Part shown: positions 51,106 through 61,512 of the stretch, one piece after another
Position numbering within the stretch: the first letter of the stretch is position 1
Layout of the letters: each line of letters begins with the position of its first letter
DNA from: Sediminitomix flava
Lineage (GTDB): Bacteria; Bacteroidota; Bacteroidia; Cytophagales; Flammeovirgaceae
Assembly: GCF_003149185.1 (NCBI RefSeq)
Contig: NZ_QGDO01000010.1
Coordinates: forward strand, 1-64,000
Reading direction: 5' to 3'
Length of the DNA stretch: 64,000 bases
The notes under the pieces: model-generated
Databases searched by the model: none
What the model was told of the DNA's origin: nothing
The model's input: the letters and a program-made list of their open reading frames with translations, nothing else
Program-made: the position numbers and the translations under genes

Positions 51106-53676
51106 TTAATCAATAAGTAATTTGATTGTCTTCACTCCAAATTGAGATTCAGATTTCAGAATATAAACTCCAGATTTATACCCCTTCGCTGAGATATCTA
51201 AATCTTTTTGTTTTACAGTTTTATGGAAAAGAAGCTCACCATCTATGCTAAAGAGACTTACCTTAGTTTCAATATCCTTGTCTAAGGCTAAATGAATATT
51301 CCCTCCTGTTATTGGGTTTGGAAATACACTCACTTTACTAAAATGCTCATTTAACTGATCTTCAATTGCTGTAATTCTTGCCGAACTAGATACCTCAGCA
51401 AATCTCCATTGCGTATAATTGCCTGTATAGCTCTCTGACGGCCTTTGAACCATTTCATAATCTAAACCTGTGTCTGCACTAATATCGTCGTAAGAACTAG
51501 GCCTAAAGTACATTCCACTCCATCTATTTTTCAAATAGAACCATTCACCAGTACTTATTACCTTTTCCCATTGCGTCATGTGCCAAGTATTACTAGCATC
51601 TACAGCTTCTAAAGCAGATCCATCTACTTCTGAAACAGGCCTTATATATCTTCCTGTTTCTTTGTTTTTTAAATAGAAATAATTCGTTTCTCCTTCAACA
51701 GGAATCATTTGCCATTGTACAAAATCTGCTTTCCAAGAAGATGGCGCTTGAACCATCAAACTTCCCTCTACATCTTCTTTTGGTCTCAGATATTTTCCAG
51801 TTTCTCTATTTTCAATGAAGAAATAATTTGATGGCGCAACATAAGGTTTATCATTGGTATTTACTTGAAGAACAACCGAACTTATATGTCCTCCTCCATC
51901 AGAAAACTTGACTGAAACCGTATTATTTCCAGCATTCAAATAAGAAAGATTTACAGGTATTTCTAGAACCCCAAAAAATCGAGAACGATTGTTTTGATCA
52001 TAACCTTTGATCAAATCTCCATCTGTGTTTACATCGTTTCCATTTACGGTTACTGTTGGCTTCAGACTCTTTCCTAAATCACGCCCCACTCCTACTCTCA
52101 ATATAGCATTCCCACTTCCATTACCTCTGTCAATTCCATTAAAAGTAAAAGAATTGGCTGTATTTGCTGTTATTGCTTGAAGGTATGTAGAAGCATAATA
52201 TTTTTTGCTAAACTCTGTGTGATCTGATGTTATAGCAAGGTCAAAATTGTACACTAGAACAATAGTCTCTCCATATTCCAAACTTAAACTTGAAGGAGCT
52301 TGAGTAACTGTTGTTTGAGTGAATTCTGGTTCTTTGTCTACAAATGTCTTTAACCTTTTGATTTTTACATCATTCAAATCTGATGTATTTAAGACATTCA
52401 AATCAACTGTTTGAGTAACATCATTTAAGTTGTTTAATACGACATAAAGTTGCTTCCCATTCACAAAAGCTTGTGACTGAACATCTACATTTGTAGAATT
52501 TATACTCACACGCTTCCCTTTCACATTTTTCCACACTTCAAAGAAATATTTTCTTGGTGTCAACTCCCACTGATTTGCGCTATTTCTAGTCCATAATCCT
52601 GCTTTTGCATACTCTTCTGTAGGTTCTCCTTTTCCTGTTGAAAACGGAATGGTAGTTACCATATGATCTGCTCTTTCCATAAAAGACATCACCATATGAA
52701 TTTGAGATCGAACTGCTTGTGAGTTTTCTATCGGATGATAATTGGAAACGCCATTTCCTTTTGCCCAATTTGGCTGATTATCCACGAGTCTGCCATATTC
52801 TGTGATTGCCAGAGGTTTTACTTCACCCAATTTGATAAAGCTGTATGCCTCAATCATATCCAAGATTGCCTCTGAATTTGAACCTGATCGACGACCTCCG
52901 CTATTATTCAAACCTTTTCCATCATAAAGATGAACTGAAAATATATCTACGTCAGCTCCTGCAATATCTATAAACTTCTTGTATCGGGTATTCCAGATAT
53001 CAAAATCATCTTTTTCAAATTCTGGCCATGCAGAAGCATAACCTGCAACTTGCATATTTTCAAGTTCGGGTACAGCACGTACAGATGCTCCAACATCTCT
53101 GATAAATTCACAGATTTTAGTAATTACCTTATCTGTTTTGGCTTTATCATTTCCAGGATAATACTCATTTGCATGAACCATAGGCTCATTTAAAGGCTCG
53201 AAAATAGTCGGTAACGGACTCCATTCATCCTTATAATTTTGGGCAATGTAATTGGCTACATTCTTAGAATACACCGAGATATCTGCTTCGGCATAATCCA
53301 CATTAGAATCGTGAAACAGGCTATTTGGGTGTCCTGTATCCACGTGTGGAATAGGGATTCTCACCCCATCATAGACTTCTTTTACAGATGGAATTACTCC
53401 ATTTTTAACTTTACCTAACGGGCTCCAAAAGCGACGTGAGCCCAAATATTCTGAATTGAGTAGATAATCAGTTTTGAACTGTGTAAAATCAGCATCTTCA
53501 TTTGGAAACCAGAAATGTGCTTGTAAATACTTATCTCTGTCTAGTGTAGATACATTACCTATAAAACGTTGTGTTTTATGATCTACCGTAATTGTTCCTT
53601 GTGCATTTGAAAATGAGGTATAGAAGAGTAGACCTGCCAAAATAGACAGGAAACGAATTGTAGTAAATTGTTTCAT
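51106..53676 (-). CDS. GH86 beta-agarase/beta-porphyranase family enzyme with beta-trefoil lectin domain and T9SS tail
   Basis: 856 aa. Signal peptide 1-25 ('TSFSNAQ'). GH86 barrel and two beta-sandwiches aligned throughout with the short paralogue; acid/base E164 in 'EPLNEPMVHA', nucleophile E293 in 'ITEYGRLV'. Residues about 615-770 are a three-repeat ricin-type beta-trefoil ('FIENRETGKYLRP', 'YLKNKETGRYIRP', 'YLKNRWSGMYFRP'), probably a sugar-binding module. The last 70 residues are a T9SS sorting domain ('VFPNPITGGNIHL', 'GVYILKSES'). It should be the extracellular endo-enzyme that begins breakdown of agar or porphyran. A terminator separates it from the susCD operon upstream, so it may have its own promoter. 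Confidence 0.92.
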   Translation of the reverse strand: MKQFTTIRFLSILAGLLFYTSFSNAQGTITVDHKTQRFIGNVSTLDRDKYLQAHFWFPNEDADFTQFKTDYLLNSEYLGSRRFWSPLGKVKNGVIPSVKEVYDGVRIPIPHVDTGHPNSLFHDSNVDYAEADISVYSKNVANYIAQNYKDEWSPLPTIFEPLNEPMVHANEYYPGNDKAKTDKVITKICEFIRDVGASVRAVPELENMQVAGYASAWPEFEKDDFDIWNTRYKKFIDIAGADVDIFSVHLYDGKGLNNSGGRRSGSNSEAILDMIEAYSFIKLGEVKPLAITEYGRLVDNQPNWAKGNGVSNYHPIENSQAVRSQIHMVMSFMERADHMVTTIPFSTGKGEPTEEYAKAGLWTRNSANQWELTPRKYFFEVWKNVKGKRVSINSTNVDVQSQAFVNGKQLYVVLNNLNDVTQTVDLNVLNTSDLNDVKIKRLKTFVDKEPEFTQTTVTQAPSSLSLEYGETIVLVYNFDLAITSDHTEFSKKYYASTYLQAITANTANSFTFNGIDRGNGSGNAILRVGVGRDLGKSLKPTVTVNGNDVNTDGDLIKGYDQNNRSRFFGVLEIPVNLSYLNAGNNTVSVKFSDGGGHISSVVLQVNTNDKPYVAPSNYFFIENRETGKYLRPKEDVEGSLMVQAPSSWKADFVQWQMIPVEGETNYFYLKNKETGRYIRPVSEVDGSALEAVDASNTWHMTQWEKVISTGEWFYLKNRWSGMYFRPSSYDDISADTGLDYEMVQRPSESYTGNYTQWRFAEVSSSARITAIEDQLNEHFSKVSVFPNPITGGNIHLALDKDIETKVSLFSIDGELLFHKTVKQKDLDISAKGYKSGVYILKSESQFGVKTIKLLID

Positions 53677-53817
53677 GTTTAGGGGAATAATTAGAGATGT
53701 TATTGGTAAAATATAAAGTCCCTCTGCCCAGTATGAAAATATAGGATTGAACAGAGTCTAGAATCCGTGATTGAAGTATTGAGAATAAAATAATAAAATA
53801 TAGACTTACCTTAAAAA

Positions 53818-53846
53818 ATCGGCTATACCAAGATGGTATAGCCGAT
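53818..53846 (-). terminator. terminator of the PUL2 susCD operon
   Basis: 12-bp perfect stem ATCGGCTATACC / GGTATAGCCGAT with a 5-nt loop; on the minus strand six T's follow. It lies 35 bp after the stop of the binding lipoprotein gene. Confidence 0.9.
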
Positions 53847-53880
53847 CAAAATTTACCATTTAGATAAAAACCTAGAACGA

Positions 53881-55488
53881 TTATTCTGCTGGTCTGAAAT
53901 TATCTTTTGCGATGAGAGAGAAGTCATCTACATAGATAGTTCCAGTATTTTTAATTCTGATTTGTACAGAAATTTCTTCATCTGCGTTAGCAGTCCATTC
54001 TTTGTTGATTGTCACCCACTCCCCTTGTTTGAAAGAGTTGATGCTTTCCCAAAATTGCTTATTACCGCTTGGTTTAGTGATCCATGGTGCTACGAATGGC
54101 AATGCACTACCTGGCTCAACATAAACTTTATAACTGAAAATATACGTTTTACCAGCTTCTACAGCAACACCTGACTCAGGAAGACATTGTGCGAAAGTCC
54201 AATCACCTGAAGATGATACCATCTTCATACTATAATTACCGCTTGCAACTTGTTCTGTAGAGTTGTATGTCAATTCACCAACATTGTCGAATGTAGGTCC
54301 CCAGTACACTCCACCATCTTCAAATCCGTAGATATCAGCTGAGAATAGATTTGGAATAAACATGGTTACTGGCAAATCTGTAAAGCTTTCAGACTGTCTA
54401 GTGTCAGTAGACTCTAAACCACCACTGTAAGACACTAAAATCTCATCATCAGAATAAACTGCATCAAACAGGCTTAACTCTATGATTGTAGCGTCAGAAG
54501 CGTCTAGAGCAACCGATTTTACTGAACCTGCTACGCCATTTATTTTCACTGAGAAATAATCTTTTGCATCTGCAGGAAGATTTGTAAACTCTCCGTTAAA
54601 TGGAATTCTAATCACATGATCTATAGTTTCTACCAAATCTCCTTGCTGTACGAATGGCTTAGTAGACGGTATTACTTTGATTGGAATAGGGAATTTGTAA
54701 CGATCTTGATCTGGCGGAATATTTAGCCCTGTTCTACTTGCCGTCAAGAATACACTTGCCATTCCTAATTTTTTGAAGGTAGGCTGGATTACTTCATCAG
54801 TATAAACATCACCCGCAATTTCCCACTTTCTCGTATCTGGAAGACCGATTGTAGTTACATCGGCAAACTCTAACACATCACCTGCTTCAACATAGATTGT
54901 ATCAGTGTTTTCTTGGTCAATCAACTCAAACAAACCTGTTACCTCATCAAACTGTCTCACTTCCATCTCAACCTCAATGGTATCGAAAACAAATACACTA
55001 AATGTAGTATCTATCACCCATAGACCATCTTCGTAAACTGATTCTAAAGTATCAACACCCTTGAATGAAACGGAGTCTTTAAACGTATTTCTCAAGTTTA
55101 CCTCAAAAAGGTCTGTTGCGCTTCCTTCTGTGAAAAAAACGTTAATTGTATTTTCAGTTGAAGTATTACCACCTTTATCTACAATAAATTGTGTGTAATC
55201 TTCATCATCTCTTGTGATTCTTCCTTCCAAAAACTCTGCACTTAAAGGAATTGTCCATTTATGGTCTACCGCATTGTGCGAAAGATCGGAGAAAGAGATA
55301 AAGTCATTTACGCCTATAAACATTGCAGGAATAGTGTCTTCACCTTTTACTACAAATGTTTCAGCTCTGAAATTGCTATTATAAAAAGCGATATCTGAAA
55401 AAGTATTAGGCTCTACATATTCCTCCTCACAAGAGTATGTGAAGAAAGCCAGCAGAGAGAGCGCTAACGTTATAAATTTATTTTTCAT
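53881..55488 (-). CDS. surface glycan-binding lipoprotein (PUL2, SusE/F position)
   Basis: 535 aa from the ATG at 55488; an in-frame ATG at 55512 adds eight residues ahead of a signal peptide that is already complete, so I prefer the shorter form. Lipobox 'FFTYSC'. Several Ig/PKD-like beta domains fill residues about 30-370, and the last 155 residues resemble a CBM4/9-type jelly roll ('YGFEDGGVYWGP', 'SYKVYVEPGS', 'IRIKNTGTIYVDDFSL'). No catalytic motif. Its position right after SusD is that of SusE/SusF-type proteins that hold polysaccharide on the cell surface. Sequence-level family not recognised; role inferred from position and architecture. Confidence 0.8.
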   Translation of the reverse strand: MKNKFITLALSLLAFFTYSCEEEYVEPNTFSDIAFYNSNFRAETFVVKGEDTIPAMFIGVNDFISFSDLSHNAVDHKWTIPLSAEFLEGRITRDDEDYTQFIVDKGGNTSTENTINVFFTEGSATDLFEVNLRNTFKDSVSFKGVDTLESVYEDGLWVIDTTFSVFVFDTIEVEMEVRQFDEVTGLFELIDQENTDTIYVEAGDVLEFADVTTIGLPDTRKWEIAGDVYTDEVIQPTFKKLGMASVFLTASRTGLNIPPDQDRYKFPIPIKVIPSTKPFVQQGDLVETIDHVIRIPFNGEFTNLPADAKDYFSVKINGVAGSVKSVALDASDATIIELSLFDAVYSDDEILVSYSGGLESTDTRQSESFTDLPVTMFIPNLFSADIYGFEDGGVYWGPTFDNVGELTYNSTEQVASGNYSMKMVSSSGDWTFAQCLPESGVAVEAGKTYIFSYKVYVEPGSALPFVAPWITKPSGNKQFWESINSFKQGEWVTINKEWTANADEEISVQIRIKNTGTIYVDDFSLIAKDNFRPAE

Positions 55489-55562
55489 CACTGTAATATT
55501 TTTATTTTTCATGAATGGCTTTCAAAACAACCATGCATTTAAAAAGTAAGTATCTCAATGAA

Positions 55563-55596
55563 AATGAGGTCTATTTAGGTCAAAATAGACCTCATT
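55563..55596 (-). terminator. intercistronic hairpin between susD-like and binding-protein genes
   Basis: 14-bp stem AATGAGGTCTATTT / AAATAGACCTCATT with a 6-nt loop, 7 bp after the SusD stop. No long T-run; probably differential expression or mRNA protection within the operon. Confidence 0.6.
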
Positions 55597-55603
55597 ATTC
55601 GTT

Positions 55604-57376
55604 TTAGTTGATATTAGGATTAGCCGTTTTTTCACCATTTGGAATTGGCCAATAAGCGTGAGCGTCAGCATTATAATTTGCTGCAGCCTCAGTAAAATCT
55701 GAGTATCCTCCGCCTTCAACACCGCGAACCAAAATAGCTGACCATCTAGTCAAATCTTTACCTTCTGAATTCACAATAGTATAAGGTTCAACTCCATATT
55801 CTTCTAAAGCAAGCTCTTCAAAACGTTCCTTGGTGATACCCCATCTTCTCATATCAAGATGACGGATAGCATGTCCTTCAACTGATAATTCAAGTGGTCT
55901 TTCGACGTACATCAAATGTTCCATCAAAGATTCGGCAGTATAGTCTACACCATTAAAATCTGCAGAAGAAAACTCACTAGAAGGTTGACCAATCAACTGA
56001 AGTGCCGATCTGTGTCTTACTTTATTGACATAGCTAAGCGCTTCATCTATTCTACCTGCATCAGTACCACCTTTGATTAAAGCTTCGGCATACATCAAAT
56101 AAACATCCGCTAGTCTGATCACACGCATATTGATTCCCGAACGCTGAGAAGGCTGAATATCTCTTTCATTTGTAACCGTTTCCCAGTTTGTGTGCTTTCT
56201 GAAATAAGCATATTCTTGGTTATTAAACTGAGCTGCCTCTCCTGGAAGAACTTGGTAATATGGAAGAGATTCATCATCTGCAAGCGCCAAAGAATATGAG
56301 GTTCTAAGTGAAAATTTTCTCAATTCAGGATTACCATCTCCATCTTCTATTATCTCGTTATTTTCATCTCTTAACCAGTTTCTAGGATCATTTTTATCTA
56401 CAGGGTCATTTCTGTAAGCATATGTCAATGACAAACTTGGCAATACTGCTCTCCATCCACCTACTGGGCTAAAAGAGTAGTTGATACCTGTTGAAACTTG
56501 CTCGTCATCCCAAATATTAATTTCAGACTTATATGCTAAAGTATAAGCTATCTCTAGAATTGACTCCGAGTTGAACTCTGTAGCTTCACTGAAATTATCA
56601 TTGATATTTTCAGTCAACATATAGTTGTAATTATCGATTACATCTTTGAAATGCTCGGCTGCAGCATCATAATTCTCTGCATAAAGTTCTGCTTTACCCA
56701 TTACTGCGGCAGCAGCACCTTTAGTTACTTTACCTGCAAGTTTCGCATCCCATTCTGTTGGTAGATTTTCATAAGCAAATGCCAAATCTGCCATGAAAAA
56801 CTCTCTAATTACACTTTCATCCTGTAAAGGTTGGTAGAAATCTTCCTCATCAACAGGAACACTTTCGTAAAGAATTACACTACCATTGTTAAATGAGTTA
56901 TGTAAGTAGAAATAGAATAAACCTCTCAAGAATCTAGCTTGTGCCAAAATCAAATTTGCAGTTTCTTGTTGTTCTTCAGTGTCCAAAGTTGGTAATATAT
57001 CATCATACGCTTCAATTACCTGATTCGCTCTGAAAATACCTTTATACAATGCTTGCCACTTGTTGTTTGGAGCAGCAGAAGCATCATTGAAAGTTTGAAG
57101 GTAATAAGGTGCATTTCCGTTACTAGGGTTTGGTCTACCAAAACCAGGGTAACACATGTCTGTACGAATATATTCTTCTGGAACAGAAAGTACCTGTGCA
57201 TGCTTAAATGCGTTGTACACAGCTGTAAGTCCCATTTCTAAGTCATTGTTATCCTTCCAAAAGCTGTCTGTAGACATTTCATTCGGATTGACTTTCTCTA
57301 AAAAGTCAGTACAAGATGCAAAAGGAATAGTTGCAATCAGTCCTAATGCGATATATTTATAGATTAACTTTCTCAT
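55604..57376 (-). CDS. SusD/RagB-like outer-membrane glycan-binding lipoprotein (PUL2)
   Basis: 590 aa. Lipobox 'TIPFASC' near residue 22, SusD start 'DFLEKVNPNEMSTDSFWKDN', helical repeats ('LAQARFLRGLFYFYLHNSFN') and the C-terminal RagB/SusD domain ('VNKVRHRSAL', 'YVERPLELSVEGHAIRHLDM', 'YWPIPNGEKTANPNIN'). Partner of the SusC protein whose gene ends 21 bp upstream. Confidence 0.95.
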   Translation of the reverse strand: MRKLIYKYIALGLIATIPFASCTDFLEKVNPNEMSTDSFWKDNNDLEMGLTAVYNAFKHAQVLSVPEEYIRTDMCYPGFGRPNPSNGNAPYYLQTFNDASAAPNNKWQALYKGIFRANQVIEAYDDILPTLDTEEQQETANLILAQARFLRGLFYFYLHNSFNNGSVILYESVPVDEEDFYQPLQDESVIREFFMADLAFAYENLPTEWDAKLAGKVTKGAAAAVMGKAELYAENYDAAAEHFKDVIDNYNYMLTENINDNFSEATEFNSESILEIAYTLAYKSEINIWDDEQVSTGINYSFSPVGGWRAVLPSLSLTYAYRNDPVDKNDPRNWLRDENNEIIEDGDGNPELRKFSLRTSYSLALADDESLPYYQVLPGEAAQFNNQEYAYFRKHTNWETVTNERDIQPSQRSGINMRVIRLADVYLMYAEALIKGGTDAGRIDEALSYVNKVRHRSALQLIGQPSSEFSSADFNGVDYTAESLMEHLMYVERPLELSVEGHAIRHLDMRRWGITKERFEELALEEYGVEPYTIVNSEGKDLTRWSAILVRGVEGGGYSDFTEAAANYNADAHAYWPIPNGEKTANPNIN

Positions 57377-57397
57377 TTGATTTCAATAAATTTTCGA

Positions 57398-60300
57398 TTA
57401 GAATTCCAATTGAATACCAGCTCTGTAAGATGCACTGATCGGATAATTACCTTTGTCAATACCTCTTGTATTCAGACCGTCATTACCAACTTCAGGGTCA
57501 AATCCTGAATAGTTTGTAATTGTGATTAAGTTCTGTCCTGCTAGGTATACTTTGAACTTTGATAGACCCAATGCTTTTGAAGCATTATTAGGTAGTGTAT
57601 AACCGATTGAAAGGTTTCTCAAACGAGCAAAAGAGCCATCTTCTAACCAATAATCAGTATATCCTCTGTAGTTCTCATGGTCACGTCCTCTGTAGGCTGG
57701 AATATTAGATGCAGTATTTGCTGATGACCACTGATAAACAAGGTCTTGGTGAGTTCCATATTTGTAAGAATATGCTTTACTACCATTCAACACTTCTCCA
57801 CCAATTGCACCATACCATTGCATCGAAATATCAAAGCCTTTGTAACCAGCTGATAAATTCAAACCAACTTCGAAGTCTGGCATACCACTTCCTTTGTAAA
57901 CTCTATCTTCAATTGTGATTTCGCCATCACCATCTTGGTCTACATATTTCAAGTCTCCTACTTTAGCAGTAGATGCAAAACCTGGCATTGCTTCTTGATA
58001 TGCTTGGAGCTCTTCTTCGTCTGAAATGACACCATCAGTTTCAATCAGGAAGAACGCTCCTGCTTCATAGCCTTCTCTCAATACTGATACTTTATCTTCA
58101 TTAGGAACACCATCAGCGACTGTACTTCCGTCTAAGAATGCCATTTTGTTTGAACCAGACATTTTAGTAACTGTGTTTTGGTTCTTCGCATAAGTAGCTC
58201 CAATAGACCAGTTAAAGCCATTTTCACCAATATGACGGTAGTTTGTAGAAAGCTCAAGACCTCTGTTGTTCATGTTTCCGACATTCAAAACTACTGTTGA
58301 GTTTGAGCCTGCTCCAGTAGACGGTGCTAACAATACAGGGAAAAGCATATCTTCCTTATTTGTATCGTAAATGTCGGCTGTGAATGTCAATTTATTATTG
58401 AAGAAAGCTAAGTCAATACCAAGGTTGCTTTGAATTGTTGTTTCCCACTGAACATTAGGATTGGCAAACTTAGTTTGAGTAGCTCCGAGTGCTAAAGATT
58501 CATTTCCTAATCCACCATAAACATAGTCTTTAGTTAATGTAATCGTAGCAGCATTGCTATAATCTAAGAAGTTTTGGTTACCAGTAGTACCGTGACTTGC
58601 TCTAATTTTGAATACATTCCACACATCTGATAGTCCTTTGAAGAATGATTCCTCAGAAATATTCCATCCCCCAGAAATAGAAGGGAAAATACCCCATCTT
58701 GCATCTTCTGAGAAACGAGATGAACCATCTCTACGAGCACTTACACTAAGCAAATAACGGCCTTTGTAATCGTATTGTAAACGTCCTAGCATACCAACTA
58801 GACTGTTAGATTTATCCTGATTCCACCCTGTTCTTGAACCTGCATCAGGGTCTAGAGTAGCGGCATTCAAAACAGGTAGATCATTACTAATCAAATCATA
58901 TTTTCTTCCAAAGAAAGATGTAAATACATACTCTTCAAGCGAGAAAAGTGCTAATGTTTTAATCTGGTGACCATTGAACTTCTTTTGGTAGTTGAAAGAG
59001 TTCTCCCAAGCCCAATTTGATCTTGTCTCACTTTCATTGTAAACACCTGATCTATTCTGCATTTGTACTAATTCACCCTCAAAGTCATAAGCTCTGAATA
59101 AAGGATTAATACGAACTCTAGTGTTGTCTGTGAAACCTCCACCTACTCGAGATACAAAATTGAAACCTTTAGCAATTCTATACTGAGCTCTAAGGTTATA
59201 ATTCAAGTGATTACCATCTTTAAAGTCTGTTTGCTTCAACTTATACATCATATTTCCTAAGTTGACCGCTTCAGTACTTCCTGCACTACCTGCATCCTCA
59301 ATGGTAGATTGGCTAGGATCAATTTCTCTCTGGAAAGGCTTGTATTTGAAAGCCTCTAAAAGCAATTGATAAGGTGCGTATTGTCTTTCTTCAATTCTAA
59401 ATCCTAAACCTGTATTGATTGTCCATTTTTTCTTTTTGAAAGTAGCATTTGCACGAACATTCATACGATCGTAAGAAGAATTGATCAATGTACCTTCTTG
59501 TTGAAAATATGTACCAACAATACTGTATGTTAAATCATCTTTACCTCCTGAAACACTCAAACTGTGATTCTGAACTGGAGCATAATCATTTTGTAATACC
59601 CCTTCTAGATTTGTGTTATTTGTGAAATCATAACGGTTATTTTCTAATTGTGTCCATGAGTCATCAATTGGAGTTCCATTCAAGTGACTTTTTGAAAGGA
59701 AGAAAGAATACAGATAATCCTCTATTCCCATCAAAGGTAGGTCAGAAGTAATTTTCTGAAAACCATAATAACTATCTAAAGCAACTTTCATTTGACCAGC
59801 TTTACCACTTTTAGTAGTGATAAGGATAACCCCTCCTGCACCTCTTGTACCATAAACAGAGGCTGAAGCTGCATCTTTTAAGACATCAATAGACTCAATT
59901 TCATTAGGACTGACTCTTGGGTTTCCATCATAAGGAATACCATCCACAACAAAAAGTGGAGCATTAGCCCCCGTTACAGAACTCAAACCACGAATTTGGA
60001 TATTCGCAGGAGCGCCAGGGTCTCCAGAACTTGCCTGAACGTTCACCCCAGCAATTTGACCTTGCAGTGCCGTACCCAAGTCGGCTGTAGGAGTTTGGAT
60101 CAGTGTTTCCGAATCTACTCTACCTACAGAACCTGTCAATTCTTTTTTCTTGATTTCTCCGTAACCAATTACGACAATCTCTTCTAGTGTTTTAAGATCA
60201 ACTTCCATTTGGATATTGAGCTTAGTGCGTCCATCTAAAGAAATAATCTGTTTTTTATGTCCAACTGAAGAAAACTCAAGTTTAGCATTTTTATCTGGTA

Positions 60301-60517
60301 CAGATAAGGTAAACTTACCATTAAAGTCAGATGATGTACCTTTACTTGTACCTAGTAGTATAACGTTAACCCCTGGTAACGGCTGACCGATTTCATCAAC
60401 AACCGTTCCTGATATGAAATAATTTTGCGCTTGTAATTGTATAGTTAGGAAGACAAGAAGTATTGTACCCCAAAATGATTTACAATGCAGCAAGTGGTGT
60501 TTAAAAAAGTGCATCAT
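57398..60517 (-). CDS. SusC-like TonB-dependent receptor (PUL2)
   Basis: 1039 aa. Signal peptide to about residue 31 ('IQLQAQ'), a carboxypeptidase-regulatory-like domain ('GTVVDEIGQPLPGVNV'), the plug ('GSVGRVDSETLIQTP', 'IRGLSSVTGANAPLFVVDGI', 'IDVLKDAASASVYGTRGAGG') and barrel. It has no STN domain, unlike the PUL1 receptor, so it should not signal to an anti-sigma factor; this agrees with the absence of a FecR gene near PUL2. It imports agar- or porphyran-derived oligomers if the GH86 genes downstream show the right substrate. Confidence 0.95.
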   Translation of the reverse strand: MMHFFKHHLLHCKSFWGTILLVFLTIQLQAQNYFISGTVVDEIGQPLPGVNVILLGTSKGTSSDFNGKFTLSVPDKNAKLEFSSVGHKKQIISLDGRTKLNIQMEVDLKTLEEIVVIGYGEIKKKELTGSVGRVDSETLIQTPTADLGTALQGQIAGVNVQASSGDPGAPANIQIRGLSSVTGANAPLFVVDGIPYDGNPRVSPNEIESIDVLKDAASASVYGTRGAGGVILITTKSGKAGQMKVALDSYYGFQKITSDLPLMGIEDYLYSFFLSKSHLNGTPIDDSWTQLENNRYDFTNNTNLEGVLQNDYAPVQNHSLSVSGGKDDLTYSIVGTYFQQEGTLINSSYDRMNVRANATFKKKKWTINTGLGFRIEERQYAPYQLLLEAFKYKPFQREIDPSQSTIEDAGSAGSTEAVNLGNMMYKLKQTDFKDGNHLNYNLRAQYRIAKGFNFVSRVGGGFTDNTRVRINPLFRAYDFEGELVQMQNRSGVYNESETRSNWAWENSFNYQKKFNGHQIKTLALFSLEEYVFTSFFGRKYDLISNDLPVLNAATLDPDAGSRTGWNQDKSNSLVGMLGRLQYDYKGRYLLSVSARRDGSSRFSEDARWGIFPSISGGWNISEESFFKGLSDVWNVFKIRASHGTTGNQNFLDYSNAATITLTKDYVYGGLGNESLALGATQTKFANPNVQWETTIQSNLGIDLAFFNNKLTFTADIYDTNKEDMLFPVLLAPSTGAGSNSTVVLNVGNMNNRGLELSTNYRHIGENGFNWSIGATYAKNQNTVTKMSGSNKMAFLDGSTVADGVPNEDKVSVLREGYEAGAFFLIETDGVISDEEELQAYQEAMPGFASTAKVGDLKYVDQDGDGEITIEDRVYKGSGMPDFEVGLNLSAGYKGFDISMQWYGAIGGEVLNGSKAYSYKYGTHQDLVYQWSSANTASNIPAYRGRDHENYRGYTDYWLEDGSFARLRNLSIGYTLPNNASKALGLSKFKVYLAGQNLITITNYSGFDPEVGNDGLNTRGIDKGNYPISASYRAGIQLEF

Positions 60518-61512
60518 ATTGCATACTAAGATTGTTAAACATTCATTTTGTGTTGTTTTGATAATTCAAATCTATAGCACGCTGCTACATTAAGTGTAAA
60601 TAAAACCTCTGTAAAAAAGGGTGTAAAAATTACCTTATTAAAAGCTTTGGCTCAGGTCAGTATTTTACAGTGTTTAACCCCCTTAACATTTTTTATATAA
60701 TGAGATATACCTACAGAAGTTGATCCAATTGACTAAAAAGGATGTTTAACTTCACAAAAAATAGATTTTCACATGTAAAAAGTGGACTTTTTTCATTTTC
60801 ATTTACTTTACTAAGGTACTTTAACCCCTAGATTAGGGGGATAATTTATGATTATAAGAGGGAATAATTTATTACCTGATACTCGTAATCAATTATTTCT
60901 TGAGAAAGATCTAGTTTCAATATCATTTTACTCTTCATGTAAGTTTTTGGATAGCGTTTAAGACTAATACTGATAAGAGGGTTAAATTATCATAATTTCC
61001 CCTCTATGTTTTTAGCTTATTACTGAGCTTATTTTTGGTCGTTATCGTAAGATACAATTCATCCGTTGATTCGTCCAATTTTTTTAATGTATTTTTCACG
61101 CTTTCAACACTGTGTACTTATTCTTGTGTCTAAAATCTAATGGATATAAAATAAAGTGTTAAATATTAATCATTTTAATAATTTATATCTTCACAAAAGG
61201 AATGAATAAGTTAATCTAAAGTAGCAATATTTAAGACTAAACATACATGTATATATCTTATCAAAACCTCATAAACACCTACACATAACACTGTTAAGTG
61301 CACGTTATTAAAATTTAGTTCTAAGGGAGAAAAGTTTGAATATTTGTATCAGATTATATTTTATCTGATAAAGTAAAACTGATATACCCTTAGAGGGAAA
61401 AAATCAATAAAAACTACTAGATCTTATCATAAAAAAATGGTAGTGATTTAATTTTAAGAACATAAGATAATAGAGATTTCATAAGTGTTTAGGACAGAAA
61501 ACGTATTTGAGT
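60518..61512. other. long AT-rich leader region upstream of PUL2
   Basis: About 1 kb without a credible gene. It contains an inverted repeat CCCCTA-GAT-TAGGGG at 60825-60839 and a GGGGGTT stretch at 60677-60684 (minus strand). Otherwise nothing recognisable. Confidence 0.45.
60567..60574 (-). promoter_or_regulatory. possible -7 element of the PUL2 susC operon
   Basis: Minus-strand TAGATTTG (TAnnTTTG match) 50 nt before the start codon, with only a weak TTTA at the -33 distance. Confidence 0.25.
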
